Below, piece after piece: positions 45,029-53,306 of a DNA stretch of 64,000 nt (position 1 is its first letter; every line of letters begins with the position of its first letter). Under the pieces are notes generated by a model. It made no database searches, was not told the DNA's origin, and saw only the letters and a list, made by a program, of their open reading frames with translations. Made by a program: the position numbers and the translations under genes. Source of the DNA: UBA5314 sp035560815 (GTDB taxonomy: Bacteria; Bacillota; Syntrophomonadia; Syntrophomonadales; Syntrophomonadaceae); contig DATMYR010000055.1 of NCBI GenBank assembly GCA_035560815.1, positions 11,284-75,283 on the forward strand, in the 5' to 3' direction.

Positions 45029-45904
45029 ATGAAAATGAGGAAAAATTGGTCGGCTTTAGCCATATTACTGGCACTTATTATGACTTTTTCGTTAGTGGTC
45101 ACCGGATGTTCCAAAAAGGCGGACACATCCAAGGAAGCAGCCAAACCAACTATTGAGAGTACAATGACGCTGGCCACCACCACCAGCACCCAGGATTCCG
45201 GGTTGCTGGATGTATTAATACCTGCTTTTGAAAAAGAAGTAGGAACCAAAGTTAAGGTTGTAGCCGTTGGCAGCGGTGAAGCGATCGCCATGGGTCAGCG
45301 CGGCGATGCCGATGTACTGTTGGTTCATTCTCCGGCAGCTGAACAAAAATTCGTGGCCGACGGTTACGGGATCAACCGCCGGGATGTTATGTATAACGAG
45401 TTTTTGATTGTAGGCCCGGAAAGCGACCCTGCTCAGATCAAAGGCACTACGGATGCAGTAGCAGCTTTTAAAAAGATTGCCGACAGTAAAAGTAAATTTA
45501 TTTCCCGGGCTGATAAATCAGGAACCAATACCAAAGAGCTGGATATTTGGAAGAAGGCGAGTCTCACACCAGCCGCGCCCTGGTATGTAGAAGCTGGTAA
45601 GGGCATGGGTGACACCCTGACCATGGCCAATGAGCTGAAGGCCTATACGTTGGCCGATGAGGCTACTTACCTGAGCTGGAAGAGCAAAATCAATCTACCG
45701 GAAATGGTGCGGGGAGACAAAACTCTCTTTAATCCTTATGGCGTTATTGCTGTTAACCCCGAAAAATTCCCCAACGTAAAAAAGAATGCCGCCAATGCAT
45801 TCACCGAGTTCATTACCGGGGAAAAAGGCAAGGCGATAATCTCCGAATATGGCAAAGACAAATACGGTAAAGCCCTTTTCACTTTTAGTTATAAACCCCA
45901 ATAA
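45029..45904 (+). CDS. tupA: Tungstate-binding lipoprotein TupA
   Basis: A 291-residue substrate-binding protein. The lipobox LVVTGCSKK makes it a lipoprotein. The mature part begins with the TupA anion-binding motif TTTSTQDSGLLDVLIPAF and continues with GSGEAIAMGQRGDADVLLVH and SRADKSGTNTKE, a classical TupA pattern that separates it from ModA. It completes the tupBCA operon. A GGGGAC hairpin terminator follows. Confidence 0.94.
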   Translation: MKMRKNWSALAILLALIMTFSLVVTGCSKKADTSKEAAKPTIESTMTLATTTSTQDSGLLDVLIPAFEKEVGTKVKVVAVGSGEAIAMGQRGDADVLLVHSPAAEQKFVADGYGINRRDVMYNEFLIVGPESDPAQIKGTTDAVAAFKKIADSKSKFISRADKSGTNTKELDIWKKASLTPAAPWYVEAGKGMGDTLTMANELKAYTLADEATYLSWKSKINLPEMVRGDKTLFNPYGVIAVNPEKFPNVKKNAANAFTEFITGEKGKAIISEYGKDKYGKALFTFSYKPQ

Positions 45905-45932
45905 AACAACTGCAAAAGGGAAGTATATCCTG

Positions 45933-45960
45933 AGGGGACGGCATCGCCGTCCCCTTTTTG
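45933..45960 (+). terminator. Terminator after tupA (GGGGACGGC hairpin)
   Basis: AGGGGACGGC and GCCGTCCCCT pair around a 3-base loop and run into TTTTT. Its core is the GGGGACGG sequence seen in other intergenic palindromes of this window. Confidence 0.88.
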
Positions 45961-46119
45961 TATTGGTGGAGTCCTGACATTCCCAATTCCTCATTTTTCC
46001 AAAACCTTTTGGTTTACTGGAATATCCCCGCTGCTCGCCTTATATATTTTAAGGGGGTGTATTTCAAACTGTTCATTGTAGGGATAAGCATCAGCTTCGG
46101 GAAAAGGGGGATGGGAGTC

Positions 46120-46692
46120 ATGCTGAGCCGTTTCAAACTCCGATTGTTACTTGTGATTCTTGTAGTAGCCATGGCCAGTATTTCCATGCGCTCGAATGAA
46201 AACCGCAGCTACGTTAAACCGGTTTTAGAATATGTACTGCATGATTATGGAATTGAGCAAAAGATTCATGCCTGGAGCCAGAGCATAAGCTCTAAACCAG
46301 AAGAAAAATCAGTGACAGCCTTTAACGGGCAGGAACTGCAGGTTCCGTGTGCATATCTCTCCGTACAGCAGGCTTTTGGCTGGTATTGGAATTCCACGGC
46401 CGGTCAACAGCAGTTTTCATCAGGATTGCGCTTGAAAGTACCGGAAAATACCGTAGTCAAACCGGTAACAAAAGGCCGGGTGGTTGAATTGGGTAATGAC
46501 GACAGCGGCAGAACGGTTCTCCTTCAGCATGGTCAGAATCTATATTCTCTCTATGGGGGGCTGAAAGAGGTGCTGGTTGATCAGAGCAGTTCGGTGGCTG
46601 TAGACCAGGCCCTGGGCAAGAGCGGTTCCAGCCTCTATCTCGAGATAAGAGGGCCGGACGGACCCCTGGACCCACAATCCCTCCTGGAATGA
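46120..46692 (+). CDS. M23/LytM-domain membrane protein, SpoIVFA-like
   Basis: A 190-residue protein with an N-terminal helix (KLRLLLVILVVAMASI) and an extracytoplasmic C-terminal M23-like domain (RLKVPENTVVKPVTKGRVVE, then GRTVLLQHGQNLYSLYGGL). The HxH zinc motif of active M23 peptidases is not visible, so it is probably inactive. This build and its place three bases before an M50 protease match SpoIVFA, the forespore-membrane regulator of SpoIVFB in pro-sigma-K processing. ATG 46120 has AAGGGGG eight bases upstream; ATG 46111 touches it. Confidence 0.72.
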   Translation: MLSRFKLRLLLVILVVAMASISMRSNENRSYVKPVLEYVLHDYGIEQKIHAWSQSISSKPEEKSVTAFNGQELQVPCAYLSVQQAFGWYWNSTAGQQQFSSGLRLKVPENTVVKPVTKGRVVELGNDDSGRTVLLQHGQNLYSLYGGLKEVLVDQSSSVAVDQALGKSGSSLYLEIRGPDGPLDPQSLLE

Positions 46693-46695
46693 TGT

Positions 46696-47562
46696 ATGCG
46701 GCTAGGAAAAATTAGCGGGGTCGTAATCCGGATCAACTGGTTCTTCCTGCTGCTCTGTCTAATCTGTGCCTGGCTGGGGCTCTTACCACAAACCCTGCTG
46801 GTTTTTGCCGCAGTCTTGCTTCATGAACTGGCCCATCTGGGCATGGCGTTCATGCTAGGGGTTAAGGTGGGTGAAATCGAAATTTTGCCCTTTGGAGGCC
46901 AGGAACGCATCGACGATTTTCTCGGACTTGAGCCCGGAAAGGAAATCTACCTGGCCCTGTCCGGGCCTATTTTCAGTTTGTCTTTGGCCGGAATCCTTCA
47001 CTTTTCCAACTTGATTTCCGGTACCTGGAGCGGCACCTTTATTAACACAAATTTAATGCTGGGTTTGTTTAACAGCCTGCCGGCTTTGCCCCTGGATGGA
47101 GGCAGGGTTTTGCGGGCTTTTCTGGCTGAAAAAATTGGATATAGGAAAGCCACCCGCATCATAGCCCGTATGGGTCAGGGAATCGGCTTGGTTTTGATCG
47201 CTTTGGGGGCCTATTTAAATTGGATGCAATGGTTCAATGGTATCAACTATGTAGTGGTGGGCCTCTTTCTTTTCTGGGCGGCGGGCCGGGAAGCCAGACT
47301 GTTTCAATATGCTTTTATGCGCTTCTTGGTCGAGAAGAAAAAGGAACTGACTAAATGCGGCTTCCTTCCGGCTCAGCATCTGGTAAGCACCCCTCCTACC
47401 TTGATCAAGGACTTGCTCAACACTTCCCGACCGAATTCGTATCTGGTGGTCCTGGTGGTGGATGAAAGCCAGCGGGTGGCGGCGGTGATCAGTGAGGCAG
47501 AGCTGATCGAAACCCTTCTAGAAAAGGGGCCGCGTTGCACGCTTCAGGATGCGCACTACTAA
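46696..47562 (+). CDS. spoIVFB: Site-2-type intramembrane metalloprotease, SpoIVFB-like
   Basis: A 288-residue M50 protease. Zinc ligands are visible as HELAH in VLLHELAHLGMAF and as the Asp of LPALPLDGGRVLRA. About six membrane helices are predicted. The C-terminal about 80 residues form a CBS-like domain (VSTPPTLIKDLL, then VLVVDESQRVAAVI), as in SpoIVFB, which cuts pro-sigma-K under ATP control. It follows the SpoIVFA-like gene by 3 bases. In Bacillus this pair also lies just upstream of rplU. Confidence 0.88.
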   Translation: MRLGKISGVVIRINWFFLLLCLICAWLGLLPQTLLVFAAVLLHELAHLGMAFMLGVKVGEIEILPFGGQERIDDFLGLEPGKEIYLALSGPIFSLSLAGILHFSNLISGTWSGTFINTNLMLGLFNSLPALPLDGGRVLRAFLAEKIGYRKATRIIARMGQGIGLVLIALGAYLNWMQWFNGINYVVVGLFLFWAAGREARLFQYAFMRFLVEKKKELTKCGFLPAQHLVSTPPTLIKDLLNTSRPNSYLVVLVVDESQRVAAVISEAELIETLLEKGPRCTLQDAHY

Positions 47563-47707
47563 CCCGCACTGACCAGCACAGCATTTTTACTGGGTTCTGG
47601 TGTAACGGGGAACGTCAGCGCAGGCCATTATCGCCCCTCGTTCGGATGGCGGTTGCGGCCAGAAATTTGTGGTAAGATATATAGGAATGAGATTATGGAG
47701 GCAATGA

Positions 47708-49552
47708 ATGAAAGACAGGCTGTTTCGCGAGATATTGCCCCGGGTGGCCAAACCGGCCCGCTATACCGGTGGAGAATATAATATACTGCAGAAGGACTGG
47801 GACCAGGCCCGGGCCCGAATGGTCCTGGCTTTTCCTGACGTTTATGAAGTGGGTATGTCGCATGTTGGGAGTAAGATTCTTTATGGGTTGGTCAATGAAA
47901 AAAGCCCCCATCTCATAGAACGGACCTATGCTCCCTGGCCGGATATGGAAGAATTGATGCGTTCCCAGGGTTTACCCTTATATGCGCTTGAGTCCTTTCG
48001 TCCTGTAAGGGATTTCGATGTGGTAGGATTTTCCCTCCTGTATGAACTGTCGATCAGCAACGTCTTGAATATGCTCAACCTGGCAGGGATACCGATCTGG
48101 TCCAGGGAGCGCATGAAGGAGCAATACCCTTTGATTATCGCAGGAGGACCAGTGGTCTTTAACCCCGAACCGTTTGCTGATTTTTTCGATGCTTTCATTA
48201 TAGGGGACGGGGAGGAAGCTCTGTTGGAGGTACTTGATCTGGTGGACCGGAGCAGGGAATGGTCAAAAGGGGAGCGCCTAGCGGCCCTGGCGGCCTTGGA
48301 AGGGGTTTATGTACCTTGCTTGTACCAGGTTTCTTACCGGGAGGACGGAACCCTAGAAAAGATGGAACCACTAAGGTCTGAATTGCCTGACCGGGTGCGC
48401 AAGCGGGTAGTCATAGATCTCGAAAACACTTATTTTCCTGAGCGTCCTCTAGTGCCTAACCTGGAAATCATCCACGATCGAGCGGTCTTGGAAGTTATGC
48501 GCGGATGCCAGCGAGGCTGCCGCTTCTGCCATGCTGGTATGGTGTACAGGCCGGTGCGGGAACGGAGCCCGGAATTGTTAAAAAAACAGGCTGAAGAGCA
48601 GCTTCACCATACTGGTTATGAAGAGATATCCCTTACCTCTTTGAGCACCCTGGACTACTCAGCAGTTGCTCCTCTGGTCAAAGACCTGGTGAAGGGGTTC
48701 GGTCCTCGAGGAGTTGGGGTTTCATTGCCTTCTCTACGGGTTGATGCCTTTTCTATCGAACTGGCCAATGAAGTTCAAAAGGTGCGCAAAACTACTTTGA
48801 CCCTGGCTCCCGAAGCCGGAACCCAGCGCCTGCGGGATGTCATCAATAAGAATGTGGATGAAGAACAGCTATTTAAGGCAGTGGAAGCCGCGTTCCTTTC
48901 CGGCTGGCTGTCAGTAAAGCTTTATTTTATGTACGGCCTGCCCAGTGAAACGGAAGAAGATCTTCTGGCCATCCTGGAACTGGTCCAGAAGGTTAAGGCT
49001 ATCGGTGATCGCTGCGCACGCCGCCCGGTGGAAATACGGACCAGCCTGGCTTGTTTTGTACCCAAAGCCCATACCCCTTTTCAATGGCGAGCCCAGGATA
49101 ACGTAGAGCAGTTGGAAAGCAAACGGCGGCGGTTGAACGTCCAGCGAAGGCGTGGAATCAAACTGAGCTTTCACGACAGCCGCTTGAGCTATCTTGAAGG
49201 AGTAATCGCCCGGGGCGATCGCCGCCTTTCGCAAGGCATATACCGGGCCTGGGAGAAGGGCTGTAAATTCGATGGATGGTCAGAACATTTCCATTATGAG
49301 ACCTGGATAGAAGCCATGGCAGAAGCCGGACTGGAAATGGATTTTTATACTCGGGAGCGCTCCTACGCGGAAATCCTTCCCTGGGACTTTATCGACATAG
49401 GGGTGGGCAAGGACTATTTAATGGAGGAGAACGAGAAGGCCACCTATGGTGAGACCACCGGAGACTGCCGATGGGAAGGCTGCGGCGACTGCGGGATCTG
49501 TCCCACCCTGGGCGTGAACCTGGACATAAAGGGGGCTGACCGATGCATTTGA
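47708..49552 (+). CDS. Radical SAM protein of the TIGR03960 type (B12-binding-like N-terminus)
   Basis: A 614-residue radical SAM enzyme. The N-terminal about 240 residues resemble a B12-binding-like domain (RMVLAFPDVYEVGMSHVG, then IIAGGPVVFNPEPFADFFD). The cluster motif is RGCQRGCRFCHAG (Cys267, Cys271, Cys274). The C-terminal end carries a second Cys group, CRWEGCGDCGICPTLG. The overall order fits the TIGR03960 family, always found beside a DUF2344 partner. The reaction is unknown; a tRNA or ribosome modification is a fair guess from the genes around it. ATG 47708 is used. Confidence 0.85.
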   Translation: MKDRLFREILPRVAKPARYTGGEYNILQKDWDQARARMVLAFPDVYEVGMSHVGSKILYGLVNEKSPHLIERTYAPWPDMEELMRSQGLPLYALESFRPVRDFDVVGFSLLYELSISNVLNMLNLAGIPIWSRERMKEQYPLIIAGGPVVFNPEPFADFFDAFIIGDGEEALLEVLDLVDRSREWSKGERLAALAALEGVYVPCLYQVSYREDGTLEKMEPLRSELPDRVRKRVVIDLENTYFPERPLVPNLEIIHDRAVLEVMRGCQRGCRFCHAGMVYRPVRERSPELLKKQAEEQLHHTGYEEISLTSLSTLDYSAVAPLVKDLVKGFGPRGVGVSLPSLRVDAFSIELANEVQKVRKTTLTLAPEAGTQRLRDVINKNVDEEQLFKAVEAAFLSGWLSVKLYFMYGLPSETEEDLLAILELVQKVKAIGDRCARRPVEIRTSLACFVPKAHTPFQWRAQDNVEQLESKRRRLNVQRRRGIKLSFHDSRLSYLEGVIARGDRRLSQGIYRAWEKGCKFDGWSEHFHYETWIEAMAEAGLEMDFYTRERSYAEILPWDFIDIGVGKDYLMEENEKATYGETTGDCRWEGCGDCGICPTLGVNLDIKGADRCI

Positions 49553-50223
49553 GGGTGGAATACCGGTTGGGGCCCGAACAGCGTTTTCTAGCCAATTTGG
49601 ATACCATGCATTTGATGGAACGAGCCTTGCGCCGGGCGGATCTGCCTTACGCGCTGAGCGCCGGTTTCAACCCCCATATTCGTCTGTCCATGGGGACGGT
49701 CTTGCCGGTTGGTTTGTGGGGGGAACGGGAGTATTTTGATCTGGAGCTGAACCAGGAAATGGAACTGAAGGACTTCGCGGTCCGCCTAAATGACGCTCTG
49801 CCGCCCTCAGTGCGAGTCGACCAGGTGGTCGAGGTAACAAGCCACACACCTTCTCTCATGAAGGTGGTTAATGCCGCTTCCTATAGCTTGGTATTGGGAA
49901 TTTCTTTGCTCCAGTTGGATGCTCTGGCGCAGGAGTTTATGGACCGGCCCTCGCTATGGGTAAAAAGCCGGGGCAAGAAAAAGGATCTTGACAAAGACCT
50001 GAGGTCTGGTATTTATAAAGTAGAAACGAAAGAACAGTATCAGGGTAGCATCTTAACCATATGGGTGGCTATAGGCGAGCCCCTCAATGTCCGGTATGAT
50101 GAGTTACTGGCTGCCCTAGCTGTCAGTGGTTTGGAGCAGAACAGCCTCTTGGACATTTATCGCAGCGGTAATTTTATATACCAGGATACTGTCTTTACAA
50201 GTCCCCTGGAGAAGGTGAAATAG
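49543..50223 (+). CDS. DUF2344 / TIGR03936 protein, partner of the radical SAM enzyme
   Basis: A 226-residue protein of the DUF2344 family. The start HLRVEYRLGPEQRFLANLDT, then RALRRADLPYALSAGFNPHI and LPVGLWGEREYFDLEL, is the family signature. It overlaps the radical SAM gene by 10 bases and the rng gene by 1 base, so all three are likely translated together. In other bacteria the two proteins are sometimes fused. Function unknown. Confidence 0.87.
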   Translation: MHLRVEYRLGPEQRFLANLDTMHLMERALRRADLPYALSAGFNPHIRLSMGTVLPVGLWGEREYFDLELNQEMELKDFAVRLNDALPPSVRVDQVVEVTSHTPSLMKVVNAASYSLVLGISLLQLDALAQEFMDRPSLWVKSRGKKKDLDKDLRSGIYKVETKEQYQGSILTIWVAIGEPLNVRYDELLAALAVSGLEQNSLLDIYRSGNFIYQDTVFTSPLEKVK

Positions 50224-51653
50224 TGGTCAGAGAAATCGTCGCAGAAATATATCCCTGGGAATCGCGGGTGGGCATTGTCGAGGATGGCCGCCTGGTCGAA
50301 GTTTTTTGGGCCAATCAGGCTGAGAGTGTTGGAAACATATATAAAGGGAGGATTAAGGATATCCTGCCGGGATTATCCTGTGTATTTGTGGACATCGGCC
50401 TGGCTAAAAATGCCTTTCTTTATGCCGGGGACATCCTGTATGCTGGCAAGGAAAAAGGGCTGAACGCCCTGGATCTGTTGAAGAGCGGCCAGGATATCAT
50501 GGTCCAGGTAAAAAAGGAGGCTTTTTCGGAGAAAGGCGCGCGTGTGACCGGCAATGTGACCATCCCTGGACATTTCCTGGTCTTGCTGCCCTTTTACCGC
50601 GAGGTTTCCATATCCCGCAAGATTACCTGTGATGAGCGGCGTAAATATTTGCGCCAGATCATCAATGACAATAAACCCGAACATGCCGGGATCATTGTAC
50701 GTACTGCCTGCCTGGAAGCCGAGGATGAGGAGATTATGGCTGAACTTCAACAGTTGCTGCGCCTCTGGCAGGAGATTCGGCAGAACTACCTCAAGTCCCG
50801 GGCTCCCGACCTTGTTTTTGAGGACATGAATGTATTAGAGCGGGCTTTGCGTGACTACCTGGATGGTGATATTTCCCGGGTGGTTATCAACAATGAACGT
50901 TTGCAGACGAAAATCCTGGAATTTACAAAAAACAAGGCTTACTGTTCCCGGATCATGGTTCAGCATGAAGAAGGCGATCTCTTTGAGAAATATAGTTTGG
51001 ATAAGGATGTGCGCCGTGCTATACGGCGTAAGGTCTGGCTGAAAAGCGGAGGCTATCTCATTTTCGATGAGACGGAAGCGATGACCGTAATCGATGTGAA
51101 CAGCGGCAAATATACCGGTAAGACCAACTTTGAGGACACGGTGCTGCGTCTCAACCTGGAAGCGGCTCTGGAAATCCCCAAACAGTTGAGGCTCCGAAGC
51201 ATCGGAGGCATCATTCTCATTGATTTTATTGATATGAAAGAAAAAGGGCATGAAGAAGAACTTATCGATACCCTGAAAAAGGAATTGGAAAAAGACAAAG
51301 CACACACGCGCATTATAGGCATGACTGGTCTGGGGTTCCTGGAAATGACCCGTAAAAAATCGCGCTATGGGATTGCGGAATTTTTTACTGAAGAGTGCAG
51401 TTTCTGCAACGGCAGGGGTAGGACCCTCAATTTGTATTCTACAGCTTGTGAATTAAAACGGAAGCTCTTGAACATGGGGCATTTGGAAGCGAAGGAGATT
51501 ATCTGCGAAGCGCATCCCCAACTCCTGCAACAGGTTCAAGAGGATGCCGCCCATCTGGAATATATCAAGGGGCGCCTGGGGAAAAAAATACGATTCCATC
51601 CGCATGAGGAAATGTCTCTCTCCGATTACAAGCTTCATACGGGCGAAAACTGA
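50223..51653 (+). CDS. rng: Ribonuclease E/G family protein
   Basis: A 476-residue Rne/Rng endoribonuclease. The S1 domain near the N-terminus shows GNIYKGRIKDILPGLSCVFV and then DIGLAKNAFL. The catalytic DNase-I-like part has MTVIDVNSGK and ILIDFIDMK, with the two metal-binding Asp residues. The zinc-link region reads CSFCNGRGR. The length fits RNase G rather than RNase E. GTG 50223 overlaps the previous stop by one base. Confidence 0.93.
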   Translation: MVREIVAEIYPWESRVGIVEDGRLVEVFWANQAESVGNIYKGRIKDILPGLSCVFVDIGLAKNAFLYAGDILYAGKEKGLNALDLLKSGQDIMVQVKKEAFSEKGARVTGNVTIPGHFLVLLPFYREVSISRKITCDERRKYLRQIINDNKPEHAGIIVRTACLEAEDEEIMAELQQLLRLWQEIRQNYLKSRAPDLVFEDMNVLERALRDYLDGDISRVVINNERLQTKILEFTKNKAYCSRIMVQHEEGDLFEKYSLDKDVRRAIRRKVWLKSGGYLIFDETEAMTVIDVNSGKYTGKTNFEDTVLRLNLEAALEIPKQLRLRSIGGIILIDFIDMKEKGHEEELIDTLKKELEKDKAHTRIIGMTGLGFLEMTRKKSRYGIAEFFTEECSFCNGRGRTLNLYSTACELKRKLLNMGHLEAKEIICEAHPQLLQQVQEDAAHLEYIKGRLGKKIRFHPHEEMSLSDYKLHTGEN

Positions 51654-51688
51654 CCGCCTTTCTTTCTGGTCTCAGGTCCCATCCTGGC

Positions 51689-51717
51689 TTGACTTAAAGG
51701 TCGGGATATGTTAACTT
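51689..51717 (+). promoter_or_regulatory. Possible promoter of the rplU operon
   Basis: TTGACT (51689-51694) and TAACTT (51712-51717) are 17 bases apart. The -10 is weak; TATGTT at 51707 has too short a spacer. Confidence 0.4.
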
Positions 51718-51727
51718 CTAATTTGGT

Positions 51728-51800
51728 CGCACGTTTTTGTAACCGCTCGGTGCAGGTGGTTAAAAGGCCTTTCAGGCCTGCCTGGCAGCCGGCGAGTCTG
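51728..51800 (+). promoter_or_regulatory. Probable ribosomal protein L21 leader RNA
   Basis: The leader contains GTAACCGCTCGGTGCAGGTGG, followed by an AGGCCT hairpin (AGGCCT-ttc-AGGCCT) and GGCAGCCGGCGAG. CTCG and CGAG can close the structure. This resembles the L21 leader found ahead of rplU in Firmicutes, which is thought to allow feedback control by L21. Confidence 0.5.
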
Positions 51801-51824
51801 GGAAATGTGGAGGGGTGAGAAATT

Positions 51825-52139
51825 ATGTACGCAATTATTTCAACGGGCGGAAAACAGTACCGGGTTACTGAAGGAACGGTGCTGAAAGTAGAAAAACTTG
51901 AGGTGGAAGCCGGGGAACAGATTACCCTGGATCAGGTGCTTATGCTGAGCGACGGCGATGGCAACTGTAAAATAGGGAATCCCGTGGTGGAAGGAGCCCA
52001 GGTTACTGCCCGGGTAGTAGAACAAGGCCGGGACAAGAAAGTGGTAGTATATAAATACAAGAAGCGCAAGAATTACCACAAGAAACAAGGCCACCGCCAG
52101 AGTTTTACCAAGCTGATCGTCCAGACGATCGAAGGCTAA
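51825..52139 (+). CDS. rplU: 50S ribosomal protein L21
   Basis: A 104-residue L21. The start MYAIISTGGKQYRVTEG and the end KYKKRKNYHKKQGHRQ are diagnostic. GGAGGGGTG precedes ATG 51825. Its stop codon overlaps the start of the prp gene, giving tight coupling in the rplU-prp-rpmA operon. Confidence 0.98.
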   Translation: MYAIISTGGKQYRVTEGTVLKVEKLEVEAGEQITLDQVLMLSDGDGNCKIGNPVVEGAQVTARVVEQGRDKKVVVYKYKKRKNYHKKQGHRQSFTKLIVQTIEG

Positions 52140-52468
52140 TGATCCAAGTAAACATAAACTACCGGGATGATTGTATCGTCTCATTTTCGGTAGAAGGTCA
52201 TGCGGGATTTGCTGATAGCGGCAGTGATATTTATTGCGCTGCAGTGTCGGCAGTAACACAAACTGCTCTGCTCGGTTTATTAGACAACCTGGAAGCAACA
52301 CCCGAGTATACGGTGGAAAAGGGTCGGCTGCAATGCCGGCTTCCCCAGGCTCTATCCCAGCGGGATAGAGAACGGGCCCAGGTAATTCTTTCAACAATGG
52401 AAAGCGGCCTCACGGCCATGCGAGAATCCTGCGCAGAATATCTGCAAATAAGGGTTAGGAGGCTTTAA
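52139..52468 (+). CDS. prp: Ribosomal-processing cysteine protease Prp
   Basis: A 109-residue cysteine protease (YsxB) that removes the N-terminal extension of L27 in Firmicutes. The catalytic dyad is visible as His21 in EGHAGFADSGSD and Cys33 in IYCAAVSA. It lies between rplU and rpmA as usual, overlapping the rplU stop by one base. Its substrate site is present in the next gene. Confidence 0.95.
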   Translation: MIQVNINYRDDCIVSFSVEGHAGFADSGSDIYCAAVSAVTQTALLGLLDNLEATPEYTVEKGRLQCRLPQALSQRDRERAQVILSTMESGLTAMRESCAEYLQIRVRRL

Positions 52469-52471
52469 AAA

Positions 52472-52768
52472 ATGTTCAAATTTGATTTACAATTGTTTGC
52501 ACATAAAAAAGGTGTTGGCAGTTCCAGAAACGGCCGGGACAGCGAATCTAAACGCCTGGGAGTTAAGAGATATGACGGCCAGGTAGTCAGAGCCGGCAAT
52601 ATCCTGGTTCGGCAGCGGGGGACCAAAGTTCACCCGGGCAACAATGTGGGAATTGGCGGGGATGACACCCTCTTTGCCACGGTAGATGGCAAGGTTAAAT
52701 TCGAGAGAAAAGGCCGGGACCGCAAGCAGGTTAGCGTCTATCCTCTGGAAGAAAGCCTGGGAAGCTAG
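52472..52768 (+). CDS. rpmA: 50S ribosomal protein L27 with cleavable N-terminus
   Basis: A 98-residue L27. The protein begins MFKFDLQLFAHKKGVGSSRN; the extension up to LQLF is the known Prp recognition site and would be cut after Phe9, leaving AHKKG at the ribosomal peptidyl-transferase centre. The rest (GVKRYDGQVVRAGNILVRQR, then FERKGRDRKQVSV) is standard. A terminator follows. Confidence 0.98.
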   Translation: MFKFDLQLFAHKKGVGSSRNGRDSESKRLGVKRYDGQVVRAGNILVRQRGTKVHPGNNVGIGGDDTLFATVDGKVKFERKGRDRKQVSVYPLEESLGS

Positions 52769-52796
52769 CCGATCTGCCGACTATAACAAGCCTATG

Positions 52797-52825
52797 CACC
52801 CCTGGAGTTTTTCAGGGGTTTTTGC
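52797..52825 (+). terminator. Terminator after rpmA
   Basis: ACCCCTG and CAGGGGT pair around an 8-base loop and run into TTTTTG. It lies between rpmA and the spo0B-like gene. Confidence 0.82.
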
Positions 52826-52852
52826 TATTATGAGTTAACTGGAGGGATGGCT

Positions 52853-53302
52853 GTGGAAGATGCAAAAGTAGTAAGCTTGATACGCCGGTTAAGGCATGAT
52901 CTGGGCAACCATCTGCAGGTAATCAGCGGCTTCGCTGAATTGGGACGGGTGCAGGATTTGCGCGATTACATCAAAGACGTTAGTGAGGAAATGGCCGGGG
53001 AGCGCATCGTCTTCGAGAAGCAGGAGCCTGAACCAGCACTATACTTATTCCAGGTCATATTATTCGCCCGCGACCTGGGCATTCTATTAAAATACAGGGA
53101 TTTAGAGCTGGCCACCTATCAGCCTTTAATCAAAGGTAATGAGCCCTTTAAAAGCCTGGCCCAGGTGGCAGAGCAGTTAGGAGAACTTGATGAAGATCCC
53201 GTGGTTCTTCTGAGCATCAAGGATGAAGAACAAGGAATCAGGATGATTTTTGAGTGTGAACAATTAACCAAGGGACCGATAGAGGTTTGCTTGAAGGAGT
53301 AG
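52853..53302 (+). CDS. spo0B: Spo0B-like phosphotransferase domain protein
   Basis: A 149-residue protein whose N-terminus has RHDLGNHLQVISGFAELG, the helical-hairpin phosphorylation site of Spo0B and its kinase relatives, with His15 as likely phospho-acceptor. The C-terminal part has no ATP-binding N/G boxes. It is shorter than Bacillus Spo0B (about 190 residues). It lies between rpmA and obgE, exactly the Bacillus spo0B position, which supports the call. Many Clostridia phosphorylate Spo0A directly, so its role here is open. GTG 52853 is six bases from GGAGGG; ATG 52847 touches it. Confidence 0.72.
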   Translation: MEDAKVVSLIRRLRHDLGNHLQVISGFAELGRVQDLRDYIKDVSEEMAGERIVFEKQEPEPALYLFQVILFARDLGILLKYRDLELATYQPLIKGNEPFKSLAQVAEQLGELDEDPVVLLSIKDEEQGIRMIFECEQLTKGPIEVCLKE

Positions 53303-53306
53303 CAAA

